A stretch of 64,000 bases of DNA from Capnocytophaga sputigena. Lineage in GTDB: Bacteria > Bacteroidota > Bacteroidia > Flavobacteriales > Flavobacteriaceae. The position numbers and the translations under genes are program-made. The DNA is taken from assembly GCF_900446695.1 (NCBI RefSeq), contig NZ_UAVP01000007.1:124001-188000 (forward strand), given 5' to 3'. This document shows, piece by piece, positions 41,755-53,017 of the stretch; within the stretch, counting starts at the first letter, position 1, and each line of letters begins with the position of its first letter. The notes beneath the pieces were generated by a model. That model did not search any database. It was not told the DNA's origin and saw only the letters and a program-made list of their open reading frames with translations.

Positions 41755-42579
41755 TTACATAGAGTATTTGTTTACTTTTTCTTTAGCTTTGATAAGATCA
41801 AGACCAAGACTGTTGATTTTTTGCTGTTTGTCAAGCAATTTACCTTTTAGTTTAGCTTCGTCTTGAGGAGAAAGAGTACCTTTAGCTTTCTTTATGTCAA
41901 ATTTAGATTGCTCTTTAGCTAAATCACCTTTAGCTTTAGCTATTTTAGCTTCTACTTTACTTACTTCACTATTAGCTTTGCTTAATTGTTCTTTTCTTTT
42001 TAGAGCAGCTTTTTCAGCTTTAGCTCTTTCTTTAGCAGCTTTTTCTTCAGCTTTAGCTTTTTCTTTAGCGGCTTTTTCTTCGGCTTTTCTAGCTTTTTCA
42101 GCTTCTTTTCTAGCTTTTTCTTCAGCTTTAGCTTTTTCTTTAGCGGCTTTTTCTTCGGCTTTTCTAGCTTTTTCTTCAGCTTTAGCTTTTTCTTTAGCGG
42201 CTTTTTCTTCAGCTTTTCTAGCTTTTTCAGCTTCTTTTCTAGCTTTTTCTTCAGCTTTAGCTTTTTCTTTAGCGGCTTTTTCTTCAGCTTTTTTAGCTTT
42301 TTCAGCTTCTTTTCTAGCCTTTTCTTCAGCTTTGGCTTTTTCTTTAGCAGCTTTTTCTTCAGCTTTTATAGCTTTTTCTTGCTCTTTTTGCAATTTTTGT
42401 TCTGCTTTTAGTTGTTCTTTTTGAGTTTTAAGTTCTGCTTCAGAAGTTGCTTGCTCAACAGTAGTTATTACTGGTGCAGTAATAGTGGTGTCGATTACAG
42501 AGCCTACCTCTTCTACTTGAGCTAAAGATACCTGAGCTACAAAAAGCCCAGCAAATAAAGTGATTGTACGTAATTTCAT
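41755..42579 (-). CDS. Secreted Lys/Ala/Glu repeat coiled-coil protein
   Basis: 274 residues with a signal peptide (LRTITLFAGLFVAQVSLA, then Q). About residues 62-195 are a tandem repeat of a 25-residue unit (KAEEKAAKEKAKAEEKARKE plus AEKAR), with one copy shortened by several residues. This should form a long charged helix, as in TolA or periplasmic spacer proteins. The last 75 residues are a less repetitive coiled coil (SKANSEVSKVEAKIAKAKGD). No enzymatic domain is seen. It is monocistronic, with its own promoter. Confidence 0.85.
   Translation of the reverse strand: MKLRTITLFAGLFVAQVSLAQVEEVGSVIDTTITAPVITTVEQATSEAELKTQKEQLKAEQKLQKEQEKAIKAEEKAAKEKAKAEEKARKEAEKAKKAEEKAAKEKAKAEEKARKEAEKARKAEEKAAKEKAKAEEKARKAEEKAAKEKAKAEEKARKEAEKARKAEEKAAKEKAKAEEKAAKERAKAEKAALKRKEQLSKANSEVSKVEAKIAKAKGDLAKEQSKFDIKKAKGTLSPQDEAKLKGKLLDKQQKINSLGLDLIKAKEKVNKYSM
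41995..42390 (-). repeat. 75-bp coding tandem repeat
   Basis: DNA copies of the 25-residue unit in the coiled-coil gene, alternating CTTTAGC and TTTTTCTTC words on the plus strand. Copy-number change would keep the frame. Confidence 0.75.
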
Positions 42580-42607
42580 ATTTGTTATTATTTAGTTTTT
42601 TACGGTG

Positions 42608-42615
42608 CAAAAGTA
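42608..42615 (-). promoter_or_regulatory. Promoter of the coiled-coil gene
   Basis: Minus-strand TACTTTTG, about 29 bp before the ATG. Confidence 0.6.
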
Positions 42616-42664
42616 AATAAAAAATATTTACAAATGCTTTTTTTACAAAAGTTTAACATAAAAA

Positions 42665-42698
42665 AAGTCGCCTACTAATGAGGAGTCGTAGGCGACTT
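42665..42698 (-). terminator. Terminator after the DUF1573 gene
   Basis: An 11-bp perfect stem (42665-42675 with 42688-42698) followed by a T run on the minus strand. Confidence 0.85.
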
Positions 42699-42729
42699 AG
42701 GGAGTAATTAAAATATAAATAGTTATGGA

Positions 42730-43098
42730 TTATTGAACATTCCCTCTGATACGCAAACCTTTTACAGGTTCTTTTTTAGCGTTAGAAGTTACAGTAATCG
42801 TTTTGCTGATGGGACCAACACGATTAGTGTCGTATTTTACTTCAATTTTCCCTTTAGCTCCTGGTGCTACAGGTTGGTTTGTCCAAGAAGGAACAGTGCA
42901 ACCGCAAGATGAAGCTACGTTAGTAATTACGAGCGGTGCTTTACCAGTGTTAGTAAATTCGAACACACGCACGCCATCGGCACCTTGTTTGATGTTACCG
43001 TAGTCAATTTCTTCAGATTTGAAAGAAATCTCAGCGTCTTGGGCATAAGCCATTACACCAAAAAATGCTAAAAATACAAATGTTAAAAACTTTTTCAT
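42730..43098 (-). CDS. DUF1573 secreted protein
   Basis: 122 residues: a signal peptide (LTFVFLAFFGVMAYA, then Q) and one DUF1573 domain with the hallmark FEFTNTGKAPLVITNVASSC and the CGC motif, then GKIEVKYDTNRVGPISKTIT. The fold is an ASPM/Hydin-like Ig domain. These small exported proteins are abundant in Bacteroidota, and their role is unknown. The conserved Cys pair may be redox- or metal-related (inference). Confidence 0.93.
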   Translation of the reverse strand: MKKFLTFVFLAFFGVMAYAQDAEISFKSEEIDYGNIKQGADGVRVFEFTNTGKAPLVITNVASSCGCTVPSWTNQPVAPGAKGKIEVKYDTNRVGPISKTITVTSNAKKEPVKGLRIRGNVQ

Positions 43099-43231
43099 AG
43101 TATAAAAATTAAAATAAATAAGTTTGTTTTACGAATAAAATAGTTACAATAACCGTGCCAAAAACTTCGTCCTCCTATCTTCTAAATACGAAACTCTATT
43201 TTCCTTATTTGCATAATAATAAATTAATTTG

Positions 43232-43239
43232 TATCTTTG
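43232..43239 (+). promoter_or_regulatory. gyrB promoter
   Basis: TATCTTTG with TTTG (43208-43211) 20 bp upstream. Confidence 0.78.
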
Positions 43240-43248
43240 CGCCCTTGA

Positions 43249-45240
<1,992 letters not shown>

Positions 45241-45252
45241 TATGATTATTTA

Positions 45253-45278
45253 TAGGGGCGTTTTGCAAAACGCCCCTA
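45253..45278 (+). terminator. 26-bp perfect palindrome after gyrB
   Basis: Centred on TTTTGCAAAA with GGGGCG/CGCCCC arms, 12 bp after the gyrB stop. It may act as a terminator, though it lacks a long T run. It could also be a dispersed palindromic repeat. Confidence 0.6.
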
Positions 45279-45357
45279 CTTTATAAACAGCAACTAAAAC
45301 ACTCATTCTATCAAAAAATTACGAAAAATACTCGTCCGTTTCTTCCTTATAACCCTT

Positions 45358-48300
45358 GTGTTACTAGGGGTTACGGCTCTTCTTTTGACCTTGCCTGCCA
45401 CTCAAACCTTCATCGCTAAAAAAGCAGTGGCTTATCTGAATAAGGAATTTGGTATCGACTTAAATATCGAGCGTATTCACTTGAAAATCAATGGTGATGT
45501 AGATGTGAAACGCATTCTTATTCGCGACCATAAACAGGATACACTCATTTCAGCTAAAAAACTCACTACTTCTATTTTAGACTTCAAACAACTCATTGAC
45601 GGTAATCTGTACTTTGGCAAAGTGAAAGGAGATAGCCTCGTTTTCAATATGAAAACACACAAAGGCGATACCCTTTCAAATCTCGATGTATTTGTAAACA
45701 AATTCGATTCGGGTGAACCCAGTACGGGTAAGTTTGTGATGAAAGCCAAAGGTATAGAGCTCAAAGATAGCTATTGTTATATCTCCGATGAAAATAATCC
45801 TGACCCTTCTATACTAAAGGTTACTAAGCTAAACACCGAAATAAATGATTTTAAAGTCTTGGGGAGTAAAGTTTTCTTTGATATGAAAGAAGGCAACTTC
45901 CGTTTCGATGATAAATTGGAGGTTACTCACCTAAACACCTATTTTAGTTATACTGATAGTTTGATGCAGGCTAAGGATTTGCGACTGCAAACCCCACAAA
46001 CGGACATTCAAGGTACGATAACAATGCTGCCTCACAATGGTAGTTTTGGTGATTTTGTAAACAAAGTAGTTTTTGATGTCAATCTGCCTAAAGCTAAGAT
46101 AAATACTACCGATTTGAACGCTTTCTACAATGGTTTTAATGACGGTAGAGATATAGTGTTAGAAGGGGTAACAATGAAGGGAACACTAAACGATTTTGTG
46201 ATTCCTCAAGGTAAAATAACCTATCAAAACACACTTATAGAAGGTGATTTGGCTTTTCAAAATCTGCTTTCAGAAAATGCTAATATTGTTGTTATTGGCA
46301 AAGGAGTGTATGCCGAGAGTGTCTATAACGATTTGGCTTACTTAATGCCTGATGTTCTAGGGAAAAATATCCCAGAGGAACTACAAAGGCTGGGAATGTT
46401 TTCATTAGAAGGTGATTTTGCTTACCGAACTACTTCTTTGCAAACAAATGTACTGCTGAAAACTAATGACGGAGAGGCACATATCGATGGCTCTTTAGAC
46501 GACCTTACCCATACCGATAAAACTGCTTTCAAAGGAACACTCACTACCAATCAATTTCATTTAGGCAAAATTTTAGACGACCCTAGTATAGGGGCTATCA
46601 GCACCGATATGTTGGTGCGTGGTGAGGGATTAGATTTCGCTACAATGAAACTCTATGCCAATGGCACCATTCATTCCGTGGGCTATAACGGTTATAACTA
46701 TCAGCGCATAGGTATCAATGGAGAGTTTCGCAATCAGGTGTTTAGCGGTAAAATAGATGCTCGCGACCCCAATCTTAAAATGAGTTTCAACGGACTTGCC
46801 GACCTATCGGGTAAAAACAATAAATTCGACTTCCAAGCCGATATCACTTTAGCCGACCTCCATGCTTTACATTTTATGGAGATGGATAGCATTTCACAGT
46901 TCTGTGGCAAGGTGGTAATAGATATTTCAGGTAATCAATTAGATGATATTGTAGGTAAAATAGCCTTTAAAAATACGAACTACATCAATTCAGCAGGCGA
47001 TTTTTCTTTTAAAGATTTTGAAGTAGTTTCAACTCTTAACAATGGAATCAAAGAAATTACAATTAATTCTCCTGATATTGTCAGCGGGAATGTAAAAGGG
47101 AAGTTTAAATTAATTGAACTCAAAAAAGTACTCCAAAATGCTGTGGGAAGCATCTATACCCACTATAATCCTTATAAAATAGAGAAAAACCAATATGTAG
47201 ATTTTCATTTCAATATCTACAACAAAATTGTAGAAGTGTTCGTGCCTAAAGTGAAAATAGGCAGCAATACTTTTGTAAATGGTAATATAGATGCTGATAA
47301 AGGAAGTTTTAAATTCCAAATGAAATCGCCGAGCATCAATGCCTACGACAATCAAATTGATAGTCTTAGTCTTGAAATTGACAATAAAAATCCGCTCTAC
47401 AACACTTATTTTGAAGTGAAGAAAGCTGATTTTGGTGTCTATGCTATTCAGGATTTCAACCTGATTAATACTACTATTAAGGATACTCTTTTCTTCCGCA
47501 CCGAGTTCAAAGGAGGGGATACTGGTAAAGATACTTACGAGTTGAATTTCTATCATACACTTAATAAGAAACAAGAGTCTATCATTGGTATTAAATCACT
47601 CATAGATTTCAAAGGGAATGCGTGGTATATCAATCGTGAGAATGCGATGAATGAGTACAATAAAATTGTCCTCAATCGTACTGCCGATACTATTAAGGTG
47701 AGCAATTTCAAAATGGCACACCAAAACCAGTATATAAACCTCAGTGGACTTATCACAACCAAAGATTACAAGAATTTGCACTTGGTGGCGCATAATGTGG
47801 CGTTAGATAAGATTGTTCCCGAAATGAAGGGACTCAACCTCACGGGAACGCTCAATGGCAATGTGTCACTCACCCAGCGAGGAAATTTGTATTACCCTTC
47901 AGCCGATCTCTTTATTCAGTATTTCAAACTGAACGGCTACGACTATGGCGATTTAGAAGTGGGCATCTTTGGTAATAATGATTTGTCATCATTTGATGTA
48001 GGGGCTTTCTTCTCCAATGGTAGGGCTTTAGGATTTGCTACACGCGGAAAAATCAATTTGGACAAGAAAAAAGGTACCTTGTTCGACCTTACAGCTTACT
48101 TTAGAGATTTTGAACTCTCTCCTTTCAATCCTTTTTTGGAAGGCATTTTCTACGACCTGCGCGGTACTATGTCGGGGCAGGTGAAAATAGATGGGAGTGT
48201 AATCGACCCGCTGATGGACGGTACGCTTACCTTGCATAAGGCAGGTGTAGGGATTACTTATCTCAAACTCAATACCGATATACAAGAAGGGGCACGTATC

Positions 48301-49695
48301 AAGGTGAACAACAAAACTTTTGATATAGACAATTGGTTACTCACCGATACAGCCTATAAAACCCAAGCTACCCTCAATGGTTCAATTCGTCATAACCGTT
48401 TGTTAGATTGGTTTTTAGACCTGAAATTGCAAACCCTTGGCAAGCGTTTTATGGTGCTCAATACCCCTTATACTGATGATGCGCTTTTCTACGGAACTGC
48501 CTTTATGAAAGGGACTGCTACGATTAAGGGAGCTTTAGATGAAATTGCCATTAAGGTAAATGCAAAAACCGAAGAAGGTACGTCTTTCAAAATACCGCTC
48601 AGCGATAGTGAGAGTGTAGGCGACGACTCGTTTATCACCTTTATAGAAAAAGGAGATAAGAAGGTGAAAGTAAACCGAGATTTAGAGTCTATCAAAGGAT
48701 TAGAACTGAATTTTGAATTGGATATCCTCCCTACTGCTGAAGTAGAAATTGTGATGGATAGGAAAACTGGCAGTAGCCTTGTAGGGCGTGGAGCTGGTAC
48801 ACTCCTTATTGAAATCAATACTAATGGTAAGTTCAATATGTGGGGAGACTTTATCACCTATTCAGGCTTTTACAATTTCAAATACGAAAACATTATCGAT
48901 AAGCGCTTTACAGTACTCCCAGGAGGTTCTATTTCTTGGAGTGGCGACCCATTAAAAGCGACCTTGCGTGACTTGAAAGCCGCTTATACCCTCAGTGCAA
49001 ACCCAAGTACACTATTAGAAAGTAATCAGTACAACCGCAAAATCAACACTCAGGTAGTCATCAAGTTAGAAGGCGAATTAATGCGTCCCGAAACCTTGTT
49101 TGATATTACTTTCCCCGATAGTAGTCCAAGTTTAGTGTCTGAACTCAACTACAAGTTAGAAGATCAAGACCGCAAGCAGTTACAAGCCTTCTCGCTCTTG
49201 GCTCAAGGCTCATTTATAAGTGAGAAAAACACCGATAATCGTTTGGTTGCCTACAACCTTTTTGAAACAGCTGCAGGTTTGTTTAACCAATTGTTATCTG
49301 ATGAAGACAACAAGCTGAACTTGGGAGTATCGTACGAGGCAGGTATTAACGATGGTTCGTCCGATATCAATAGTGACCGTTTAGGTTTCACTGTTTCTAC
49401 TCAAATTACTGAGTGGGCGAGTGTAAATGCCAAAGTGGGTATCCCTGTAGGGGGGGTAAGCCGCACTGCTGTAGCGGGGAATGTAGAAGTGCAATTCCGC
49501 CTCAACCCCGATGGTAGCCTCACAGCCAAAATATTCAACCGTGAAAACGAATGGCAGCAGTATATGCTCGATCGTATAGGGTATGCCCAAGGGGTAGGAC
49601 TCACTTATTCAGTAGATTTCAATACCTTCAAAGGGTTGATGCAGAAAATATTTAAAAAAGGAGGCAAAGTACTCGAACCAAAGAATGAAAAATAG
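45358..49695 (+). CDS. tamB: TamB-like translocation and assembly protein (DUF490)
   Basis: At least 1445 residues. A hydrophobic N-terminus is followed by a very long beta-rich region and the DUF490/TamB C-terminal domain (FNMWGDFITYSGFYNFKYEN, VLPGGSISWSGDPLKATLRD, then VVIKLEGELMRPETLFDITF). TamB-like proteins span the periplasm and help outer-membrane assembly and lipid transport. The only canonical start is GTG 45358. However, the frame runs 20 codons further up and encodes IKKLRKILVRFFLITLV, which looks like the true membrane anchor. No ATG, GTG or TTG lies there, so a start at ATC 45310 or a sequence error is possible. Confidence 0.9.
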   Translation: MLLGVTALLLTLPATQTFIAKKAVAYLNKEFGIDLNIERIHLKINGDVDVKRILIRDHKQDTLISAKKLTTSILDFKQLIDGNLYFGKVKGDSLVFNMKTHKGDTLSNLDVFVNKFDSGEPSTGKFVMKAKGIELKDSYCYISDENNPDPSILKVTKLNTEINDFKVLGSKVFFDMKEGNFRFDDKLEVTHLNTYFSYTDSLMQAKDLRLQTPQTDIQGTITMLPHNGSFGDFVNKVVFDVNLPKAKINTTDLNAFYNGFNDGRDIVLEGVTMKGTLNDFVIPQGKITYQNTLIEGDLAFQNLLSENANIVVIGKGVYAESVYNDLAYLMPDVLGKNIPEELQRLGMFSLEGDFAYRTTSLQTNVLLKTNDGEAHIDGSLDDLTHTDKTAFKGTLTTNQFHLGKILDDPSIGAISTDMLVRGEGLDFATMKLYANGTIHSVGYNGYNYQRIGINGEFRNQVFSGKIDARDPNLKMSFNGLADLSGKNNKFDFQADITLADLHALHFMEMDSISQFCGKVVIDISGNQLDDIVGKIAFKNTNYINSAGDFSFKDFEVVSTLNNGIKEITINSPDIVSGNVKGKFKLIELKKVLQNAVGSIYTHYNPYKIEKNQYVDFHFNIYNKIVEVFVPKVKIGSNTFVNGNIDADKGSFKFQMKSPSINAYDNQIDSLSLEIDNKNPLYNTYFEVKKADFGVYAIQDFNLINTTIKDTLFFRTEFKGGDTGKDTYELNFYHTLNKKQESIIGIKSLIDFKGNAWYINRENAMNEYNKIVLNRTADTIKVSNFKMAHQNQYINLSGLITTKDYKNLHLVAHNVALDKIVPEMKGLNLTGTLNGNVSLTQRGNLYYPSADLFIQYFKLNGYDYGDLEVGIFGNNDLSSFDVGAFFSNGRALGFATRGKINLDKKKGTLFDLTAYFRDFELSPFNPFLEGIFYDLRGTMSGQVKIDGSVIDPLMDGTLTLHKAGVGITYLKLNTDIQEGARIKVNNKTFDIDNWLLTDTAYKTQATLNGSIRHNRLLDWFLDLKLQTLGKRFMVLNTPYTDDALFYGTAFMKGTATIKGALDEIAIKVNAKTEEGTSFKIPLSDSESVGDDSFITFIEKGDKKVKVNRDLESIKGLELNFELDILPTAEVEIVMDRKTGSSLVGRGAGTLLIEINTNGKFNMWGDFITYSGFYNFKYENIIDKRFTVLPGGSISWSGDPLKATLRDLKAAYTLSANPSTLLESNQYNRKINTQVVIKLEGELMRPETLFDITFPDSSPSLVSELNYKLEDQDRKQLQAFSLLAQGSFISEKNTDNRLVAYNLFETAAGLFNQLLSDEDNKLNLGVSYEAGINDGSSDINSDRLGFTVSTQITEWASVNAKVGIPVGGVSRTAVAGNVEVQFRLNPDGSLTAKIFNRENEWQQYMLDRIGYAQGVGLTYSVDFNTFKGLMQKIFKKGGKVLEPKNEK

Positions 49696-49710
49696 AAAGA
49701 AAAGCATTTT

Positions 49711-49738
49711 TTCGTCATTCGTCGTTCGTCATTCGTAA
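49711..49738. repeat. 7-bp tandem array (TTCGTCR x4) upstream of topA
   Basis: TTCGTCA, TTCGTCG, TTCGTCA and TTCGTAA in register, ending 8 bp before the topA -7 box. Confidence 0.85.
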
Positions 49739-49746
49739 TTATTTCG

Positions 49747-49754
49747 TACTTTTG
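49747..49754 (+). promoter_or_regulatory. topA promoter -7 box
   Basis: TACTTTTG. No TTG lies 19-21 bp upstream because that position falls in the 7-bp array. Confidence 0.6.
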
Positions 49755-49785
49755 CCCCCAATAACTCAAAATAACAAACAAGTGT

Positions 49786-52272
49786 ATGGCTAAGAATGTA
49801 GTGATTGTAGAGTCGCCTGCAAAGGCTAAAACTATTGAAAAGTTCTTGGGTAAGGACTACAAAGTGGTGTCCAGCTATGGGCATATTGTAGATTTGCCTT
49901 CTAACGAGTTAGGGGTAGATATCCACAACGGTTTTAAACCTAATTACCTCATCTCTAACGATAAGAAAAATCTTATAAAAGAGCTTAAATCACTCACTGC
50001 TACTGCCGAAACCGTATGGCTGGCTTCCGATGAAGACCGTGAAGGAGAAGCTATTGCGTGGCATCTTGCCGAAACTCTCAAACTGAAAAATGAGAATACC
50101 AAACGTATTGTTTTCAACTCTATTACCAAATCGGCTATTGAGAATGCAATTAAGAACCCTCGCACCATCGATTACAATTTGGTAAATGCACAACAAGCAC
50201 GCCGCGTACTCGACCGCCTCGTGGGCTATGAACTCTCCCCCGTACTTTGGAAAAAAATTAAAAGCGGGCTCTCAGCAGGGCGCGTGCAATCGGTAGCTGT
50301 ACGCCTTATTGTGGAACGCGAACGCGAAATACAAGACTTCAAAACGCAATCGTCTTACAGAATTACTGCCGAATTTACAACTTCTGAAGGAAAGGTGGTG
50401 AAAGCTGCCTTACCCAAAAATTTTGATACTCAAGCAGAAGCTGAGGCTTTCTTGCAACAGAATATAGGAGCACACTTCAAGGTACAATCCTTAGAAACTA
50501 AACCCGCTAAAAAAATGCCTGCGCCACCTTTCACTACTTCCACGCTTCAACAAGAAGCGGCGCGCAAATTGCATTTTTCAGTTAGCAAAACAATGACGGT
50601 AGCCCAACGCTTGTACGAATCTGGATTTATTACCTATATGCGTACCGATAGCGTGAACCTTTCACAAGAAGCTCTTAGCACTGCCAAAAATGCTATTGTA
50701 CAGCTTTTTGGAGAGCAATACAGCCAAGTGCGCAACTTCGCTACCAAAAGCAAAGGAGCGCAAGAAGCTCACGAAGCAATTCGCCCTACCGATATGAGCC
50801 GCTCTAGTATTCCAGCAGAAACCGACCAAAATAAACTCTACGAACTGATATGGAAACGTACTTTGGCTTCCCAAATGGCAGATGCTCAAATAGAGCGTAC
50901 CACCGTGAAAATAGAAGCCGATAAGCACAAAGAATATTTCGTTGCTAATGGTGAAATGGTACAGTTCGACGGATTTCTAAAAGTGTATTTAGAAAGCACC
51001 GACGATGAGGAAGAAGAACAAGAAGGAATGTTGCCTAATCTTAAAAAAGGAGAAGTACTCGTTAATAAGCATATCACTGCTACAGAACGTTTTACACGTC
51101 CGTTACCTCGTTATACTGAGGCTTCATTAGTGAAAAAATTAGAGGAACTTGGTATCGGGCGTCCATCTACTTATGCGCCTACTATTTCCACTATTCAAAA
51201 TCGCGGTTATGTGGAGCGTAGCACTCTTGAAGGGGAAGTTCGTCCTTATCACCAACTCACTCTTAAAGCTAATGTGATTACACCCAAAACCCTCAGTGAA
51301 CGCGTAGGCGCCGATAAAGGTAAACTTATCCCTACTGATATAGGTAGTGTGGTGAATGATTTCCTCGTAAACCATTTCGATACCATAATGGACTATAACT
51401 TCACGGCTAAAGTAGAAAATAGCTTCGATGAAATAGCCGAAGGTAAAGAGAACTGGACAGAGATGCTTTCTGATTTCTACAAACATTTTCACCCTGTGGT
51501 AGAAAATGTAGAAAAGCACACAGGTCGCGAAACAGGTGAGCGTATACTTGGCACCGACCCTAAAACAGGGCGTCCTCTCAGCGTACGCTTAGGGCGTTAC
51601 GGTGCAATGGCACAAATAGGAAACCCCGATGATGTCGAGAAGCCTATCTATGCGAGTCTGTTAGCTGGTATGTCTATAGAAACTATTACTTTTGAGGAAG
51701 CCCTCAAACTCTTTGAACTCCCTCGTCAGTTAGGTATTGTAGAAGGCAAGAATGTAGAGGTGAATGTAGGTAGATTTGGACCTTATGTGCGTTATGGTGA
51801 AGCTTTTATATCGCTTGATAAAGGAGAAGATGTATTTAGTGTAACCCTTGAGCGCGCTAAACAACTCATTGGCGAAAAGAAAAAAGCCGATGCCCCTATA
51901 GCTACTTATCAGGGGGTAGAGGTAACCAAAGGAGTAGGTCGTTTTGGTCCTTTTATCAAGTGGAACAACACCTATATCAATGTGCCTAAGAAATACAATT
52001 TCGATCACCTCACTCAGCAAGATGTACAAGAACTTATAGAAGATAAACTCAAAAAAGAATCGGAGAAAGTAGTAAGAGAATGGGATGAAGGAACTATTCG
52101 TATAGAGAAAGCGCGTTGGGGGCGTTTTACCCTCATCAAAGGTAAAACTAAGGTAGAACTCCCTAAAGATACCGATGTAGCAACATTCACTAAAGAACAA
52201 GCCCTTGCACTCCTCACCGAGAAAACCCCTAAGAAAACTACTACCCGCAAGAAAACCACTGCTAAAAAGTAG
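49786..52272 (+). CDS. topA: DNA topoisomerase I
   Basis: 828 residues. Toprim domain (VVIVESPAKAKTIEKFLG, WLASDEDREGEAIAWHLAET), the ARRVLDRLVGYELSPVLWKK core, and catalytic Tyr284 in GFITYMRTDSVNLS. The GIGRPSTYAPTISTI motif follows. Instead of zinc ribbons, the C-terminus has several topoisomerase C-terminal repeats (RFGPYVRYG, GRFGPFIKWNNTYINV) and a basic KKTTTRKKTTAKK tail. It relaxes negative supercoils, balancing gyrase. Monocistronic, with terminator. Confidence 0.97.
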   Translation: MAKNVVIVESPAKAKTIEKFLGKDYKVVSSYGHIVDLPSNELGVDIHNGFKPNYLISNDKKNLIKELKSLTATAETVWLASDEDREGEAIAWHLAETLKLKNENTKRIVFNSITKSAIENAIKNPRTIDYNLVNAQQARRVLDRLVGYELSPVLWKKIKSGLSAGRVQSVAVRLIVEREREIQDFKTQSSYRITAEFTTSEGKVVKAALPKNFDTQAEAEAFLQQNIGAHFKVQSLETKPAKKMPAPPFTTSTLQQEAARKLHFSVSKTMTVAQRLYESGFITYMRTDSVNLSQEALSTAKNAIVQLFGEQYSQVRNFATKSKGAQEAHEAIRPTDMSRSSIPAETDQNKLYELIWKRTLASQMADAQIERTTVKIEADKHKEYFVANGEMVQFDGFLKVYLESTDDEEEEQEGMLPNLKKGEVLVNKHITATERFTRPLPRYTEASLVKKLEELGIGRPSTYAPTISTIQNRGYVERSTLEGEVRPYHQLTLKANVITPKTLSERVGADKGKLIPTDIGSVVNDFLVNHFDTIMDYNFTAKVENSFDEIAEGKENWTEMLSDFYKHFHPVVENVEKHTGRETGERILGTDPKTGRPLSVRLGRYGAMAQIGNPDDVEKPIYASLLAGMSIETITFEEALKLFELPRQLGIVEGKNVEVNVGRFGPYVRYGEAFISLDKGEDVFSVTLERAKQLIGEKKKADAPIATYQGVEVTKGVGRFGPFIKWNNTYINVPKKYNFDHLTQQDVQELIEDKLKKESEKVVREWDEGTIRIEKARWGRFTLIKGKTKVELPKDTDVATFTKEQALALLTEKTPKKTTTRKKTTAKK

Positions 52273-52313
52273 GTAATTGTAAGGTTAAAGGATTTTCAAT
52301 TATTCAAAGAAAT

Positions 52314-52352
52314 AAAAAAAGCGCAATGCCCTTCAAGGCGTTGCGCTTTTTT
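52314..52352. terminator. Bidirectional terminator after topA
   Basis: Stem of GCGCAATGCC against GGCGTTGCGC extended by A/T runs on both sides (52314-52330 with 52337-52352), between convergent genes. Confidence 0.88.
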
Positions 52353-52370
52353 AACTTGTAAAAGCTAAAG

Positions 52371-52841
52371 TTATTTTCTCTTATAGATATAAACTGTAGT
52401 TTCTGTAGCACTACTACTTTGGTTGAAATCTTCAAAAGTAAGAGTGAGTTTGTTGTTGGCTATAGAAAAAGTAGCTTCATCAGCTTCGCCTATTCTATCT
52501 CCTTTTTCTGTTAAAACAATCTGTTTTCCAGTAATAGTGTAAGTGCCTTCCTCCAGATTTTCTTTACATTGATTATTTGCAGGATTTTTGTCGTAAGAAA
52601 CTAAAGAATATTTGTTATCAGCAGTAAAAGTGTAAGTATTTTTCTTTTCACATTCATTAAGAACTTTTGCAATACCATTTTCTGTTTCACTTTCAATAAT
52701 CCAACTTCCTACTAAATTATTATTATTTGTTTGATTATTTGTTTGATTATTTGTTTGATTATTTGTTTGATCGTCCGATTTTCCACACGATGTTACAAAA
52801 AATGCTGCGGCTATAAAAGCCATTTTTAAAAGTTTTTTCAT
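52371..52841 (-). CDS. Lipocalin-like lipoprotein
   Basis: 156 residues. A lipoprotein signal (FIAAAFFVTSC, Cys 19) is followed by a linker of four QTNN repeats. Then comes a small lipocalin-like beta domain that starts LVGSWIIESETENGIAKVLN and includes YTFTADNKYSL, EGTYTITGKQIVL and KLTLTFEDF. Two Cys (in NECEKK and NNQCKEN) may form a disulfide. Such Bacteroidota lipoproteins are common and of unknown ligand. Confidence 0.85.
   Translation of the reverse strand: MKKLLKMAFIAAAFFVTSCGKSDDQTNNQTNNQTNNQTNNNNLVGSWIIESETENGIAKVLNECEKKNTYTFTADNKYSLVSYDKNPANNQCKENLEEGTYTITGKQIVLTEKGDRIGEADEATFSIANNKLTLTFEDFNQSSSATETTVYIYKRK
52723..52770 (-). repeat. 12-bp perfect tandem repeat x4 in the lipoprotein linker
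   Basis: Four identical units TTATTTGTTTGA encode QTNN repeats. Changes in copy number would keep frame and alter linker length. Confidence 0.9.
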
Positions 52842-52873
52842 TTGCTTACATTGTTTTTATTAGTTCAACGGTG

Positions 52874-52881
52874 CAAAGATA
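52874..52881 (-). promoter_or_regulatory. Promoter of the lipocalin-like lipoprotein
   Basis: Minus-strand TATCTTTG about 33 bp before the ATG. Confidence 0.6.
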
Positions 52882-52931
52882 CAAATTTAACATTTTCTCG
52901 TATCTTAAAGCATTGTTAAAAATCACTTAAT

Positions 52932-52959
52932 CTTATCTCTTACCTCTTATCTCTTACCT
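52932..52959. repeat. 14-bp (2 x 7-bp) tandem repeat upstream of the DUF4476 gene
   Basis: CTTATCTCTTACCT twice in a row, ending 6 bp before the -7 box at 52966. Confidence 0.8.
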
Positions 52960-52965
52960 AAAAAA

Positions 52966-52973
52966 TACTTTTG
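52966..52973 (+). promoter_or_regulatory. Promoter of the DUF4476 gene
   Basis: TACTTTTG, 45 bp before the ATG. Confidence 0.6.
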
Positions 52974-53017
52974 GCACGAATTTCGCTACCTATTGTCAAT
53001 AAAATACTATACACTTT

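Noticed and set aside
41894-42424. Plus-strand open frame of 176 codons rich in Ser, Ala and Phe
   Set aside because: It is the exact antisense shadow of the Lys/Ala/Glu repeat gene. The repeat alone explains the open frame, and there is no promoter or signal peptide.
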